This document shows, in pieces, positions 1-8,240 of a DNA stretch of 64,000 bases. The stretch covers positions 45,709 to 109,708 of the forward strand of contig JAFZIL010000036.1 of NCBI GenBank assembly GCA_017554385.1, in the 5' to 3' direction. The position numbers and the translations under genes were made by a program. The number at the start of each line of letters is the position of its first letter. Positions within the stretch are counted from its first letter, which is position 1. The notes under the pieces were generated by a model. It worked only from the letters and a program-made list of their open reading frames with translations. It was not told the DNA's origin and did not search any database. The DNA comes from Prevotella sp. GTDB lineage: Bacteria > Bacteroidota > Bacteroidia > Bacteroidales > Bacteroidaceae.

Positions 1-1259
1 TAGCCTATCACGACAATGGTCAGATATACCACAAAAACTGACCAAGGTGCTCCGCCCAAGCATAGGACGATATAGGAAATAGGTAAGATCGTTAGCATGA
101 GGATACTCATCGTAACCTCATATTTCCGGATTTTTCCTGTTGCAGCCACAGCAGTCACTAATACACTGGTACTCTGCCTTATCATCAAAATGACAAGCAT
201 TAATCTTAAGAAGGTGACGCTTCCTTCAGGAACTTCCTTGAGCCAAAGTCCTAGAACAGCAGGCGTTTCTATAAGAAGAGGAAGACAAACTATCAGCAAC
301 ATACAGAACGTTATTCTTGTTCCTGTAAAGACAAGTTGATGCATTTTTTTTAGCTGTCCAGAAGCGTATGTCTTCATAATTTGAGGATTAATGGCCATCT
401 GAAAATTACTGGCAAAATTGCCCACCGCGCCTTGGGCATAATGCGCTGCTGCACGAGCAGCGTTGACAACAGGTCCAAAAAACACATTCAAAAGCAAGTC
501 CAACCCTTGTATATAGAAGACCATCGCCAACTCACCCCACATCTTCCATCCTGCGAAAGAAGCCATTTCTTTGAATAGATCTTTTCGGAAGAACCACCGG
601 TATTTACACTCATCGAAATTTCGCACGCAATAGATATTGTATATCAAACGGATGAGCAACTTCTCCGCAGCATACAAAATCGCATAGAATATAAGCCTAT
701 CATAGTCAAACACTAACAACAGATATACCAATAGCAATTTCAGAACCGCATCGAGAATGGCGATGTAGGCAAAGGATGACATCTTCTCATGGGCGATAAT
801 GGCTGAGATATACGGGTAGCTCAAAACATTTAGGACTGCTGTAAAGATACTAAGCTGATAGCACCATTCTGCCGCATACATACGCTCTGGTGGGATAACC
901 ATTTTCTCATGCAGGAACCACAAGCCTACGGTCTCACCAAGGAGCACAATCACCAAAGAGATGACAAAATGTATATTAATACTTGTAGCAAAGACCTCAC
1001 GTAATTTCTGTTTATTGCCAGAGCCCAGTTCAAATGAAAGGAAACGTTGTGTGGAGGCCGTCATGCTGTCGTTGACGAAACTCAGCATGACGACTATTCC
1101 TCCCACAACATTATAAATACCATAGTCTTCCACACCCAGAGTATGCAACACAATACGTGATGTGTACAGATTAATACACATCATCAGTGCCATTCTGAAG
1201 TAGAGCAAGACGGTATTCCTTGCTAACCTCGTGTTATCTGGGTTGTAAGCTTTAGGCAT
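1..1259 (-). CDS. wzx: Wzx-type polysaccharide flippase, 3' end cut off by window edge
   Basis: The reading frame starts at the ATG complementary to 1257-1259 and stays open to base 1, giving about 419 residues of an incomplete protein. It begins MPKAYNPDNTRLARNTVLLY and is followed by repeated hydrophobic segments, with the N-terminal pattern (YTSRIVLHTLGVEDYGIYNV) typical of the oligosaccharide flippases of the MATE/MVF-like superfamily. Such proteins move undecaprenyl-linked repeat units across the inner membrane. The gene is the last one visible in the capsule operon, 17 bp downstream of the WbpB-type dehydrogenase. Wza, Wzc and a Wzy-like protein in the same operon fit a Wzx/Wzy-dependent pathway. 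The assignment to this superfamily is firm; the transported sugar cannot be read from sequence. Confidence 0.85.
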   Translation of the reverse strand, partial: MPKAYNPDNTRLARNTVLLYFRMALMMCINLYTSRIVLHTLGVEDYGIYNVVGGIVVMLSFVNDSMTASTQRFLSFELGSGNKQKLREVFATSINIHFVISLVIVLLGETVGLWFLHEKMVIPPERMYAAEWCYQLSIFTAVLNVLSYPYISAIIAHEKMSSFAYIAILDAVLKLLLVYLLLVFDYDRLIFYAILYAAEKLLIRLIYNIYCVRNFDECKYRWFFRKDLFKEMASFAGWKMWGELAMVFYIQGLDLLLNVFFGPVVNAARAAAHYAQGAVGNFASNFQMAINPQIMKTYASGQLKKMHQLVFTGTRITFCMLLIVCLPLLIETPAVLGLWLKEVPEGSVTFLRLMLVILMIRQSTSVLVTAVAATGKIRKYEVTMSILMLTILPISYIVLCLGGAPWSVFVVYLTIVVIG

Positions 1260-1276
1260 AAAAAATAAGAATCTAA

Positions 1277-2281
1277 TTACCTCTTGTCATCCCATCCGAA
1301 GGGGTGTGCAGCCAGCGGCATTCTTGCCATCGGATGATAGTCACCCTTGAGACCAATGGGAGATGCATTGCGGATGTCGCTGACAATCTCGATGCTGGGA
1401 CGTGCTTCGCTGATGCGGAAGCCCTCGCCGGCCAGGATCTTCTCGTAGCTCTTGGTGTGCAGCTCTGTGAAGCCTACACTGAACTCAAACTCCTCACCGT
1501 CGATGTTCAGGGTACGGTAGGTACGCTTCTCACCCTGCACGGCATTGGGAGGCAGACAATCGGCATTGATGCTGAGGAAGTAACGCACGCGGGCCTTCTC
1601 CAACTCTAAGTAACCCGACACACGGTCGAAGCTCATCACATGCACTACATTGCGCTTCACGGGACCGAACACCCACTGCAGCATATCGTAGAAGTGAACA
1701 CCGATATTCGTGGCCACGCCACCACTCTTGCGGATATCGCCCTTCCAGGAGATATAGTACCACTTACCACGTGAGGTGATATAGGTCAGGTCCACATCAT
1801 GGATCTTATCCTGCGGACCTTCGTCCACCTTCTTCTTCAGTGCTACGATGGCATCGTGCAGACGCAGCTGCAGGATGGTGTAGGCCTTATGGCCTGTCTC
1901 CTTCTCCATCTCCACCAGGTTGTCGATGTTCCAAGGATTCAACACCAGCGGCTTCTCACAGATGACGTCTGTGCCGAGACGGAGACCGTAGCGAATGAAA
2001 GCATCGTGGGTATAGTTAGGCGTACAGATAGAGGTAAAATGCAGTGGGTTGGGCTTACGCATCTGCTTGGAGCAGAAACGGTCGAACTGCTCATTCTCAG
2101 TATAGAACATACAGTCGGGGAACGAGCTGTCAAGACGTCCTACACTGTCAAACTTGTCGTAAGCCACCATCAGGTTGTTACCTGTGTCTGCAATAGCCTT
2201 GATGTGACGTGGGGCAATGTAGCCCGCAGCACCAATGAGTGCAAAATTTTTCTTTTCCATTTTCTTTTGTTTTGGTTTCAT
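1277..2281 (-). CDS. wbpB: WbpB/WlbA-type UDP-GlcNAcA 3-dehydrogenase (Gfo/Idh/MocA family)
   Basis: This 334-residue protein has an N-terminal Rossmann motif (FALIGAAGYIAPRHIKAI), the Gfo/Idh/MocA signature CEKPLVLNPWN near residue 112, and the conserved stretch YTILQLRLHDAIVALK that I associate with WlbA/WbpB. In that family the enzyme oxidises C3 of UDP-N-acetylglucosaminuronate with NAD, giving the 3-keto sugar that a PLP aminotransferase then uses. The matching WbpE-, WbpD- and WbpI-type genes lie about 7-19 kb upstream in the same operon. The ATG at 2281 gives a lysine-rich leader (MKPKQKK); the next ATG at 2260 (MEKKNFALIG) may be the real start. The upstream gene ends 4 bp before 2281, so the two are probably co-transcribed. 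Confidence 0.85.
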   Translation of the reverse strand: MKPKQKKMEKKNFALIGAAGYIAPRHIKAIADTGNNLMVAYDKFDSVGRLDSSFPDCMFYTENEQFDRFCSKQMRKPNPLHFTSICTPNYTHDAFIRYGLRLGTDVICEKPLVLNPWNIDNLVEMEKETGHKAYTILQLRLHDAIVALKKKVDEGPQDKIHDVDLTYITSRGKWYYISWKGDIRKSGGVATNIGVHFYDMLQWVFGPVKRNVVHVMSFDRVSGYLELEKARVRYFLSINADCLPPNAVQGEKRTYRTLNIDGEEFEFSVGFTELHTKSYEKILAGEGFRISEARPSIEIVSDIRNASPIGLKGDYHPMARMPLAAHPFGWDDKR

Positions 2282-2285
2282 AAAG

Positions 2286-5200
2286 TTATTGATTATTTGA
2301 TTTTAAATATTTGTATAATATTTCTATCGGATGGACAGCCCTAACGCCTGTGCCGTCAAGGATCTGCTGTCGGCATGAAGTTCCTGGTGCAACAATGAAA
2401 GTTGAGGTTTGAGATTTGAGACTTGAGATTTGAGAAACCTTTCTGATTTCAGGGAAAAGCACCATCTCACCAATGGCCAACGAGGTCTTGTAATGCTCCT
2501 TCTCATAGCCGAAGGAACCTGCCATACCGCAACAGCCACTGGGAATCACGTTTACCTTAGCGTTAAGCAGTTGGCGTAGTACCTCTGCCATTACCTCTAC
2601 TCCTACCAACGCCTTCTGATGGCAATGACCGTGCAGGAAAATCTCAATGGATGCCTGTTCGAAGCTATCGCGTTTAATACGTCCTGCCTTAATCTCACGA
2701 AGCAAGAATTCGTCGAACAACAGGCTATGCCTACCTAATTCTTTTGCATCATTTCGCAGTTCTGCAGGCACCAAGTCAGGATATTCGTCACGGAAGGAGA
2801 GGATGCACGAAGGTTCAAGACCAACAAGGCTGAGGGAGGAGGAAGGAGGAAGGAGGGAGAAGAGGCGTTTGACATTCTCTTCAGCGATATGTTTGGCGCG
2901 TTTCAGGCAGCCTTTGGAGATGGCAGCGCGACCGCTTTCCAAGAGATCAGGTATTTCCACCTGATAGCCCAACGAATTTAGCAGTCCTATGAAATGCTCT
3001 GCCAGTTCCGGTTCATGATGACGGGTAAACTCATCGAGGAACAGCAAAACAGACCCCACCCCGGCCCCACCCCTTGGATGGGAGATGAGTGTCGTAAGAG
3101 GTTTCATCTTTTGAAGTCTCGGTAGTTCTCTTTCTTCCGCAAACCCGATGACCTTTTTGATAAGTAGCGACGTGGGCTTCCATGTGACCATGAAGTTATA
3201 GAGTGGTCGTACATACTGTCCGATGGCTTCCATCTGTGCAGTCCTGGCAACCAACCATGAGCGCAGTGGCGTTCCATGCTGGTCGTAGTAATGCTGTAGC
3301 AGTTCAGCTCTCAGTCGGGTCATGTCTACATTCGACGGACATTCACTCTTGCATCCTTTGCAGGCCAGACAGGAGTCAAGGACCTCCTTAATAAGTGAAA
3401 AGTGAAGAGTGAAAAGTGAAGAGTGAAAAGTGAAAAGTGAAGAGTGAAGAGTGAAAAGTGAAGAATGAAGAGTGAACAGTGAAGAGTGAAGAGAGAAGAG
3501 TGAAGAATCACCACCGCGAGTGAGGACTTCGCGCAGTACATTGGCACGGGCACGGGTGGTCTTGAGTTCGTCGCGACTCACCTTATATGCAGGACACATC
3601 GTGCCACCAATAAGATTGCTTTTCCTGCAATCACCAGCACCATTACATTGTTCGATGGTACACATCAAGGCATGCGTCTGCGACTTGGCACCTGTAGCCC
3701 CAGGCGCATCACACTCGTCAAAAGCTGCTTTCCAATTAAAGTAGGTTTTATCTGTTCCGATAATCTTTTCCACAGCATACTGCTGATCTTCCTCGAATCG
3801 CAGCATCGAGTCCATCGGCAGCGTGTCTACAATCTTATGACGGTTCAACAGTCCGTCGGGGTCCCAGCACCGCTTCACCTGCCGCATCAGCTCGTAAGCC
3901 TCATCGCCATAGAGTAACGGGATAAACTCACCGCGCAACCTACCGTCACCATGTTCACCGCTGATGCTGCCTCGGTGTTTCTTTACCAACAGAGCTGTTT
4001 CGTGAGCAAGTGTGCGGAACAATGCCCTACCCTCTTTCGTCTTCAGATTGATGATCGGACGCAGGTGCAGTTCACCCGTGCTGATATGGCCGTAGAAGAC
4101 GCATTTTGCACCGAGCCGGTCTAACAGCTGTCTGAAGTCCTTCATATACGCTGGCAGACGAGACGGTGCCACTGCCGTATCTTCAATCACGCCCATCGGC
4201 TTCGCGTCGCCCTTCATGCCACCAAGGATGCCAAGCCCTGCCTTGCGCAGGTTCCACACCTTGGCAACATCGGCTCCATAGACGCGGGTACATCTATATA
4301 TTAGTCCGCTGTTGAGCAAGTCCTGCTCCAAAGCGTCAGCCATGCTGTCAAGTTCTTCTCGTGTCTCAGCCCTTAACTCCGTTATGAGCAGTGCTGCAGG
4401 GTCGCCCTCTACGAAGAATCGGTTCTTCTGTTGTTCGACATTGCCCTTACTCAATTGCAGAATGTCACCATCCATCAGTTCAATGGCTGTTGGCTGATGT
4501 TTCAGTGCCACAAGATTTCCTTCGAAACTCTTCTCTAACGCATCGCAATGCCCACACACCACCATAATCTCCTTCGGTGGTAACACGTCGAGGCTCACCG
4601 TAATCTCTGTGATGAACGCCAGTGTTCCCTCACTACCAGCCAACAGCTTACAGAGGTTAATACTCCCCTCGCCCTTTGGAGAGGGGTTGGGGATGAGGCT
4701 TTCTATCACTTCATCAATGGCATAGCCGCAACTTCTTCTTTGTAATTCCTTGTCAGGATAGTGCTCGGCAATGAGTCTCGTCGTCTTTTCATCGAGGGCA
4801 AAGCGTATGAGCTGGGCGTAAATCTTTTCGATGAGTGATTCGTGATTCGCGCGAGCTGGCACAGGGCCTGCCCCTACACTCGCGTCGTGGCCTTCCCCTA
4901 CATTTTCCCAGAACCTCTCGCCAAACCTCTCCTCTAATTCTTCAATTCTATAATTCTTAAATTCTTCAACGCTTCCATCGGCAAGCAGGCCTTTTGCAGC
5001 AATCACATGATGCCTCGTACTGCCATAGACGAGTGAGTGGGTGCCGCAGCTATTGTTGCCAAACATTCCTCCGATACAGCAACGGTTGCTCGTCGATGTC
5101 TCTGGACTGAAGAACAGGCCGTAAGGCTTCAAGGCAATGTTCAGCTCATCGCGAACCACGCCCGGCTGCACCCTCGCCCAACGTTCCTCAGCATTGATCT

Positions 5201-5441
5201 CTAAGATCCTGTTCCAGTGTTTACTGATGTCTACAACGATACCGCTACCCACCACCTGGCCTGCCAGGGAAGTACCGCCAGCCCTTGGAATCAGGTCAAC
5301 GCCCTTTTCCCTTGCCATCTGCATCAGTTCCCGCACGTCGTCTTCCGTTTCCGGATAGGCCACGCCATACGGTATCTCCCGATACACAGAGGCATCGGTA
5401 GCGTAGGCTATTTTATGCAGACTGTCTGTGAAGAGGTGCAT
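2286..5441 (-). CDS. FAD-linked oxidase fused to Fe-S oxidoreductase (glycolate/D-lactate dehydrogenase type)
   Basis: This 1051-residue protein joins an FAD-binding half (GGTSLAGQVVG near residue 55, GGMFGNNSCGTHSLVYGS near 125, and an FAD-oxidase C-terminal domain to about 560) to an iron-sulfur half. The latter has cysteine motifs CTIEQCNGAGDC near 592 and CLACKGCKSECP near 692, then a CCG-type domain with HGHCHQKALVG near 935 and SGCCGMAGSFG near 970. The family oxidises 2-hydroxy acids and passes electrons through Fe-S centres, probably to quinone; the substrate is not evident. It is longer than I expect because at least seven low-complexity or repeat-like stretches interrupt the frame (listed separately), all outside the cofactor motifs. 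It is not an obvious polysaccharide gene, although it sits in that operon, 4 bp before wbpB. Confidence 0.85.
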   Translation of the reverse strand: MHLFTDSLHKIAYATDASVYREIPYGVAYPETEDDVRELMQMAREKGVDLIPRAGGTSLAGQVVGSGIVVDISKHWNRILEINAEERWARVQPGVVRDELNIALKPYGLFFSPETSTSNRCCIGGMFGNNSCGTHSLVYGSTRHHVIAAKGLLADGSVEEFKNYRIEELEERFGERFWENVGEGHDASVGAGPVPARANHESLIEKIYAQLIRFALDEKTTRLIAEHYPDKELQRRSCGYAIDEVIESLIPNPSPKGEGSINLCKLLAGSEGTLAFITEITVSLDVLPPKEIMVVCGHCDALEKSFEGNLVALKHQPTAIELMDGDILQLSKGNVEQQKNRFFVEGDPAALLITELRAETREELDSMADALEQDLLNSGLIYRCTRVYGADVAKVWNLRKAGLGILGGMKGDAKPMGVIEDTAVAPSRLPAYMKDFRQLLDRLGAKCVFYGHISTGELHLRPIINLKTKEGRALFRTLAHETALLVKKHRGSISGEHGDGRLRGEFIPLLYGDEAYELMRQVKRCWDPDGLLNRHKIVDTLPMDSMLRFEEDQQYAVEKIIGTDKTYFNWKAAFDECDAPGATGAKSQTHALMCTIEQCNGAGDCRKSNLIGGTMCPAYKVSRDELKTTRARANVLREVLTRGGDSSLFSLHSSLFTLHSSLFTLHSSLFTFHSSLFTLHFSLIKEVLDSCLACKGCKSECPSNVDMTRLRAELLQHYYDQHGTPLRSWLVARTAQMEAIGQYVRPLYNFMVTWKPTSLLIKKVIGFAEERELPRLQKMKPLTTLISHPRGGAGVGSVLLFLDEFTRHHEPELAEHFIGLLNSLGYQVEIPDLLESGRAAISKGCLKRAKHIAEENVKRLFSLLPPSSSLSLVGLEPSCILSFRDEYPDLVPAELRNDAKELGRHSLLFDEFLLREIKAGRIKRDSFEQASIEIFLHGHCHQKALVGVEVMAEVLRQLLNAKVNVIPSGCCGMAGSFGYEKEHYKTSLAIGEMVLFPEIRKVSQISSLKSQTSTFIVAPGTSCRQQILDGTGVRAVHPIEILYKYLKSNNQ
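2404..2435. repeat. In-frame heptamer array (gagattt type)
   Basis: Four degenerate 7-bp units (gaggttt, gagattt, gagactt, gagattt) lie inside the FAD/Fe-S gene near its 3' end. On the coding strand they encode a Ser/Leu/Lys/Gln-rich insertion (SQISSLKSQTS). A close relative of this array is at 19971-19991 in the aminotransferase gene. Confidence 0.75.
2832..2866. repeat. In-frame heptamer array (gaggaag type)
   Basis: Units gagggag, gaggaag, gaggaag and gagggag repeat with a 7-bp period within the FAD/Fe-S gene. They add a Leu/Pro/Ser-rich segment (LLPPSSSLSL) to the protein. Confidence 0.7.
3049..3092. repeat. In-frame C-rich insertion encoding HPRGGAGVG
   Basis: A stretch with two ccccacc blocks followed by ccttggatggg encodes the Gly-rich insertion HPRGGAGVGSV in the FAD/Fe-S protein. 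It resembles the dispersed C-rich repeats at 4662-4700, but I see no second exact copy in the window, so this is a tentative call. Confidence 0.45.
3397..3508. repeat. In-frame microsatellite, sixteen 7-bp units, in the FAD/Fe-S gene
   Basis: Sixteen consecutive 7-bp units, mostly gaaaagt or gaagagt, run from 3397 to 3508. On the coding strand they encode a repeating seven-residue SLFTLHS pattern placed between the two iron-sulfur cysteine motifs. Because 7 is not a multiple of 3, gain or loss of one or two units would shift the frame. On the coding strand the pyrimidine-rich repeat has no stop codon in any frame, whereas the opposite orientation contains TGA. Confidence 0.95.
4662..4700. repeat. 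In-frame dispersed-repeat-like insertion encoding NPSPKGEGS
   Basis: The segment contains cccctcgccctttgg followed by agaggggttgggg, a C-rich and G-rich pair that can fold on itself. It encodes LIPNPSPKGEGSIN in the FAD/Fe-S protein. Translated NPSPKGEG-like strings are familiar to me as the signature of dispersed palindromic repeats in several bacterial phyla; that link is from memory. Confidence 0.55.
4837..4903. repeat. In-frame dispersed-repeat-like insertion encoding VGAGPVPAR
   Basis: The segment around ggcacagggcctgcccctac encodes HDASVGAGPVPARANHE within the FAD/Fe-S protein. The string VGAG(P/L)VPAR is a well-known translated form of dispersed GC-rich repeats in many bacterial genomes. 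It is inserted outside the flavin and Fe-S motifs and keeps the frame open. Confidence 0.55.
4936..4967. repeat. In-frame octamer array (aattcttc type)
   Basis: Four 8-bp units (aattcttc, aattctat, aattctta, aattcttc) occur in the FAD/Fe-S gene. They encode a charged segment (VEEFKNYRIEELEERF). This is the only array in the window with a clear 8-bp period. Confidence 0.7.
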
Positions 5442-5472
5442 TGATCTGTTTCGTTGGAAAATTATTTTTTTG

Positions 5473-5570
5473 CCATTTTTACTTACACTACTTACACTAT
5501 CTTCGAAAACACCTGTATTTATTAGCGTTTCAGAGGTGTAAGTAACTTCAAAAATTGGTGTAGTTAGGAT
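5473..5570. repeat. Left inverted repeat flanking the VapE module
   Basis: Bases 5475-5501 match the reverse complement of 8306-8332 at 23 of 27 positions (shared core TTTTTAC, TACACT, CTTACAC). After a less conserved middle, both sides again share an ATTA(A/T)TAGCG-like motif followed by GGTGTAAGTA and GGTGTAG. The segment therefore forms one arm of an imperfect terminal inverted repeat of about 90 bp. The VapE stop codon (5564-5566) lies inside it. It may mark the edge of a mobile unit or be a pair of binding sites for one protein. Confidence 0.75.
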
Positions 5571-7651
5571 TTTTCTTTCACCAGATAGACAACCCCCGTT
5601 CTGAGTCGCCTGCGCTGGATGCCCTCGATGTTGGAGATCATGCGACCGAAACGGCTGACACCCATCGCGTTAAGGCTGGAACCGACGAGGGTGCGTAGGC
5701 GTTCGTAGATGGCAGTCACAGAGAGCCATGTTCCTTCATCTTCATCCTGCACCATCTCGAAATGCTCATGGAAGTAATAAACAGCGGGAGGCACCAACTG
5801 ATAATCGCGGTTATGCGCCATGATGGCTTTCACCTCGTCGGCTTCAAAGTACCATTTCATCCGACGCTCCATCACAATCGTATAGGCCTGTCCGTAGAGA
5901 GCCTCATAGTTTGGCTGGTAGTCGGTGTTCACGGGAGCCGTCAGTTGCACGCAGATGAAGCGTCGGCTGCCCGTCGGGTCGCTCAGCACGTTCGTGTCGT
6001 TGGTCGTGGCGATAAACGAGGCATAGCGTTTGAACTCTTCGACATGCTTGCCATACGGACGCTTGATCTTTACGCTGGGCAACTGGATGACATTCTTCAG
6101 GAATCCCTCCTGCACCTTCGGGCTGATCTGGTTGAACTCGTCGAGGTTGATGAGCAGGAAGTTGTGCATGGCCTGCAGCGTGGACCGCTTCTCGCTGACG
6201 TCGAGGTTTTCCAGGAAACCCCAGCTCAGTTCACGTGGCAGGATCATCCTACAGAAAGAAGTCTTGCCGTCGCCCTGCGGCGAGATGAGCAGCGGAACGA
6301 TGGCATTGCCATATTCCTGACGGGGCATCATCCACTGTGCGACCATCGACACGAACCATTTCTTGAACCACGACTCCCACTGCGGAATGTCGCAGGACAC
6401 CTGACGGGCCAGCATGGCGATATGGTCGGTCTTGCCATCCCAAGCTTTCGACACCTTTATGAGATAGTCCTCAATGGGGTCGCTCTTACGTATCATATCG
6501 GAGTGAACATAGCGGCGCACGTCTTTATCTCTCACGTCAAGGTTGGAGAGGCGTGCCTGCAAGGTAATGCCGTTGATGGCATTCTCGTCGCAAGGCTGCC
6601 AGTCTTGTACCCAGGTATTGTTGGGACGATACTCCGTATAGCCCATCACCGTATTGTAGCGGAACACGTAGCGGGTTTTCAGGAAGCTGATCAGCTGCCT
6701 TGTCTCCCTGCTCGTCATCTCGCCGGGCGCTTTTCGTTTAGGCTTCTCCTCTGCGTAGACGGCCGAGACAATAGCGCGGAAGTTATACTCATCGTATGTT
6801 TTCTCATAGATATGATGGTTGCGAATGTGCAGGAACGCCTCTTCCTCGGGCATGCCCGACAGGCAGAGTCTCCGTGCCAGTTCCGTGATATAGGCATCCT
6901 GCCACTGCGACTCAATGACATCGCTAGTTTCTTCGTAGGCCTCCTCGACAGCACGGCGGTACATCAGCTCGTAGTCACCATAAAGTTCAATGTCCACCTC
7001 TCGCTGCTCGACTTCGGCTTCGCCTTCCGCTGCCGGTCCACCTGTAGCCATCCTGGCGTCGACGCTGAGCGGCGTGGCCTCGGGGTGATAGTAGGGCTCT
7101 TCGTCAAGCGGCATCAGGAATCCACTTCTCGCATGAACAGCCTGACGGTCAATAGGTTTCGGAAGCATGCCGCCATAGATGCTAAAAGCCACGTCGTATG
7201 CTCTCTGGCAGAAGCCATCCAATTCCGCATCCGTCATCGGCACCTCAACTCCTTTCCTTGCCACCGCGACAAGTATCTCCACACTGCGTCCGTCGGCTCC
7301 CTTGAAGGCGGCAAAGGTGGTCGGAAGGATTTTCGAGCTCTCTTTCACAGCCTCAATATCCTCCTGATGCACCAGTCCTGCCACATGCAGCCATACCAGA
7401 CCGTTGAAAGCCACCGTCTTCAGGTTGCCGTTCTCGGTCTTCGACAGCTCTACCGACGGACATACGCGGGCAATCTTCGTCTCATAGCCACTCCCTTTGA
7501 TATGGCCAGTCATCGCTACATATCCTCGCAGAGAGGCAATATCACCGGCTTTAGTGTCGGCCAACATGCGCTTCATCAGCCATTCAGCCGTCTTCAAGCT
7601 GAGGCGAAGCACACCATTCTTATCAGTTCTAACTATCGATAGTTTCATCAT
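5564..7651 (-). CDS. VapE/VirE-family P-loop protein with BT4734-type N-terminal domain
   Basis: This 695-residue protein has an N-terminal domain of the BT4734/BF3469 type (about residues 20-165, GYVAMTGHIKGSGYETKIA) and a VapE-like ATPase domain. The Walker A motif SPQGDGKTSFCRM is near residue 459, the Walker B-like FLLINLDEF near 500, and the sensor stretch ATTNDTNVLSDPTGSRRFI near 560. VapE proteins occur on phages, islands and next to capsule loci in Bacteroidales; they resemble helicase/primase-type replication proteins, but their role in this setting is not known. The gene is visibly more GC-rich than the neighbouring glycosyltransferase genes. It sits with a small partner gene between two inverted repeats, which suggests separate mobility. 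Confidence 0.88.
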   Translation of the reverse strand: MMKLSIVRTDKNGVLRLSLKTAEWLMKRMLADTKAGDIASLRGYVAMTGHIKGSGYETKIARVCPSVELSKTENGNLKTVAFNGLVWLHVAGLVHQEDIEAVKESSKILPTTFAAFKGADGRSVEILVAVARKGVEVPMTDAELDGFCQRAYDVAFSIYGGMLPKPIDRQAVHARSGFLMPLDEEPYYHPEATPLSVDARMATGGPAAEGEAEVEQREVDIELYGDYELMYRRAVEEAYEETSDVIESQWQDAYITELARRLCLSGMPEEEAFLHIRNHHIYEKTYDEYNFRAIVSAVYAEEKPKRKAPGEMTSRETRQLISFLKTRYVFRYNTVMGYTEYRPNNTWVQDWQPCDENAINGITLQARLSNLDVRDKDVRRYVHSDMIRKSDPIEDYLIKVSKAWDGKTDHIAMLARQVSCDIPQWESWFKKWFVSMVAQWMMPRQEYGNAIVPLLISPQGDGKTSFCRMILPRELSWGFLENLDVSEKRSTLQAMHNFLLINLDEFNQISPKVQEGFLKNVIQLPSVKIKRPYGKHVEEFKRYASFIATTNDTNVLSDPTGSRRFICVQLTAPVNTDYQPNYEALYGQAYTIVMERRMKWYFEADEVKAIMAHNRDYQLVPPAVYYFHEHFEMVQDEDEGTWLSVTAIYERLRTLVGSSLNAMGVSRFGRMISNIEGIQRRRLRTGVVYLVKEKS

Positions 7652-7671
7652 TAATACTTAATTACATTTGT

Positions 7672-7796
7672 CCCAGGGGGTGGGACGGTTCTTCCCAGGG
7701 GGTGGGACGGTTCTTCCCAGGGGGTGGGACAATTCTTCTCAGGGGTTGGGACAATTCTTCTCAGGGGTTGGGACTGTCCGTTACAGGGGTTGGGGC
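7672..7796. repeat. 22-bp tandem repeat array between the VapE gene and its partner
   Basis: Units start at 7672, 7694, 7716, 7738 and 7760, each 22 bp long, with a partial sixth copy near 7782. The plus-strand unit is cccagggggtgggacggttc followed by tt; later copies change to ctcaggggttgggacaattc. The first boundary contains the palindrome GTCCCA-CCCCC-TGGGAC on the minus strand. A 22-bp period is close to two helical turns, which suits repeated protein-binding sites (iterons or operators). The end of the small upstream gene lies in the last units. Confidence 0.92.
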
Positions 7797-8237
7797 ATCC
7801 GCACAGACCTTTGTAAAGTCGTATGATTCAACATATTCGTCAAAGACAGGAGCATCATTCACCCCATGCTTTTGCATCATGTTCGCAATCATCTGCTGTT
7901 GTTCAGGATTCAGCCACCGTTCGCCGTCCCTGTAGCGATAGTAGGTGCCCTTACTCTTGAAAAAAGCCGTCAGATCCTCGCGAATTTCATGTTGTGCGTA
8001 CTTGTTTTCGATATTCTTGAAAAGGCCTTTGAAGCCCCGTGCCATCCGCACTTTCTCTGCCTTCTGGAAGTACTGGCATTTTCCGTCCTTCATTGCCGTC
8101 GGCAGCACACACGGCCACCGGGTAATCTTCTCTGGTACCTCAACAAAGGCTATATGCCGCAAGCACTCTCCTGCAAGTCCACATTGGCTGTTGCCGCACA
8201 GCGGCCACCATTCAGGTATTTGTTCAAAATCTATCAT
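7761..8237 (-). CDS. Small VapE-associated protein, DUF6078-like
   Basis: This protein of about 158 residues starts at the ATG complementary to 8235-8237; a TTG lies immediately before it. It has four or five cysteines in its first half (CGNSQCGLAGECLRH, then CVLP and CQYF), which could bind metal, followed by a helical segment and KGTYYRYRDGERWLNPEQQQ. I associate this layout with the Bacteroidales DUF6078 proteins that neighbour VapE genes, but this is from memory. The last residues (PTPVTDSPNP) are encoded by the 22-bp repeat array. With the VapE gene it forms a two-gene unit between inverted repeats. The function is unknown. Confidence 0.75.
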   Translation of the reverse strand: MIDFEQIPEWWPLCGNSQCGLAGECLRHIAFVEVPEKITRWPCVLPTAMKDGKCQYFQKAEKVRMARGFKGLFKNIENKYAQHEIREDLTAFFKSKGTYYRYRDGERWLNPEQQQMIANMMQKHGVNDAPVFDEYVESYDFTKVCADAPTPVTDSPNP

Positions 8238-8240
8238 CAA

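Noticed and set aside
97-578. Two short plus-strand frames (80 and 65 codons) near the left edge
   Set aside because: They lie opposite the flippase gene, whose minus-strand frame is open over the whole 1-1259 region with typical membrane segments.
5762-7642. A 626-codon open frame on the plus strand, opposite the VapE gene
   Set aside because: It is the mirror frame of a GC-rich gene with strong codon bias. Its translation has no recognisable motif, while the minus strand has clear VapE motifs.
7672-7796. CRISPR array
   Set aside because: The 22-bp units are directly adjacent with no unique spacers, and no cas genes are present in the window.
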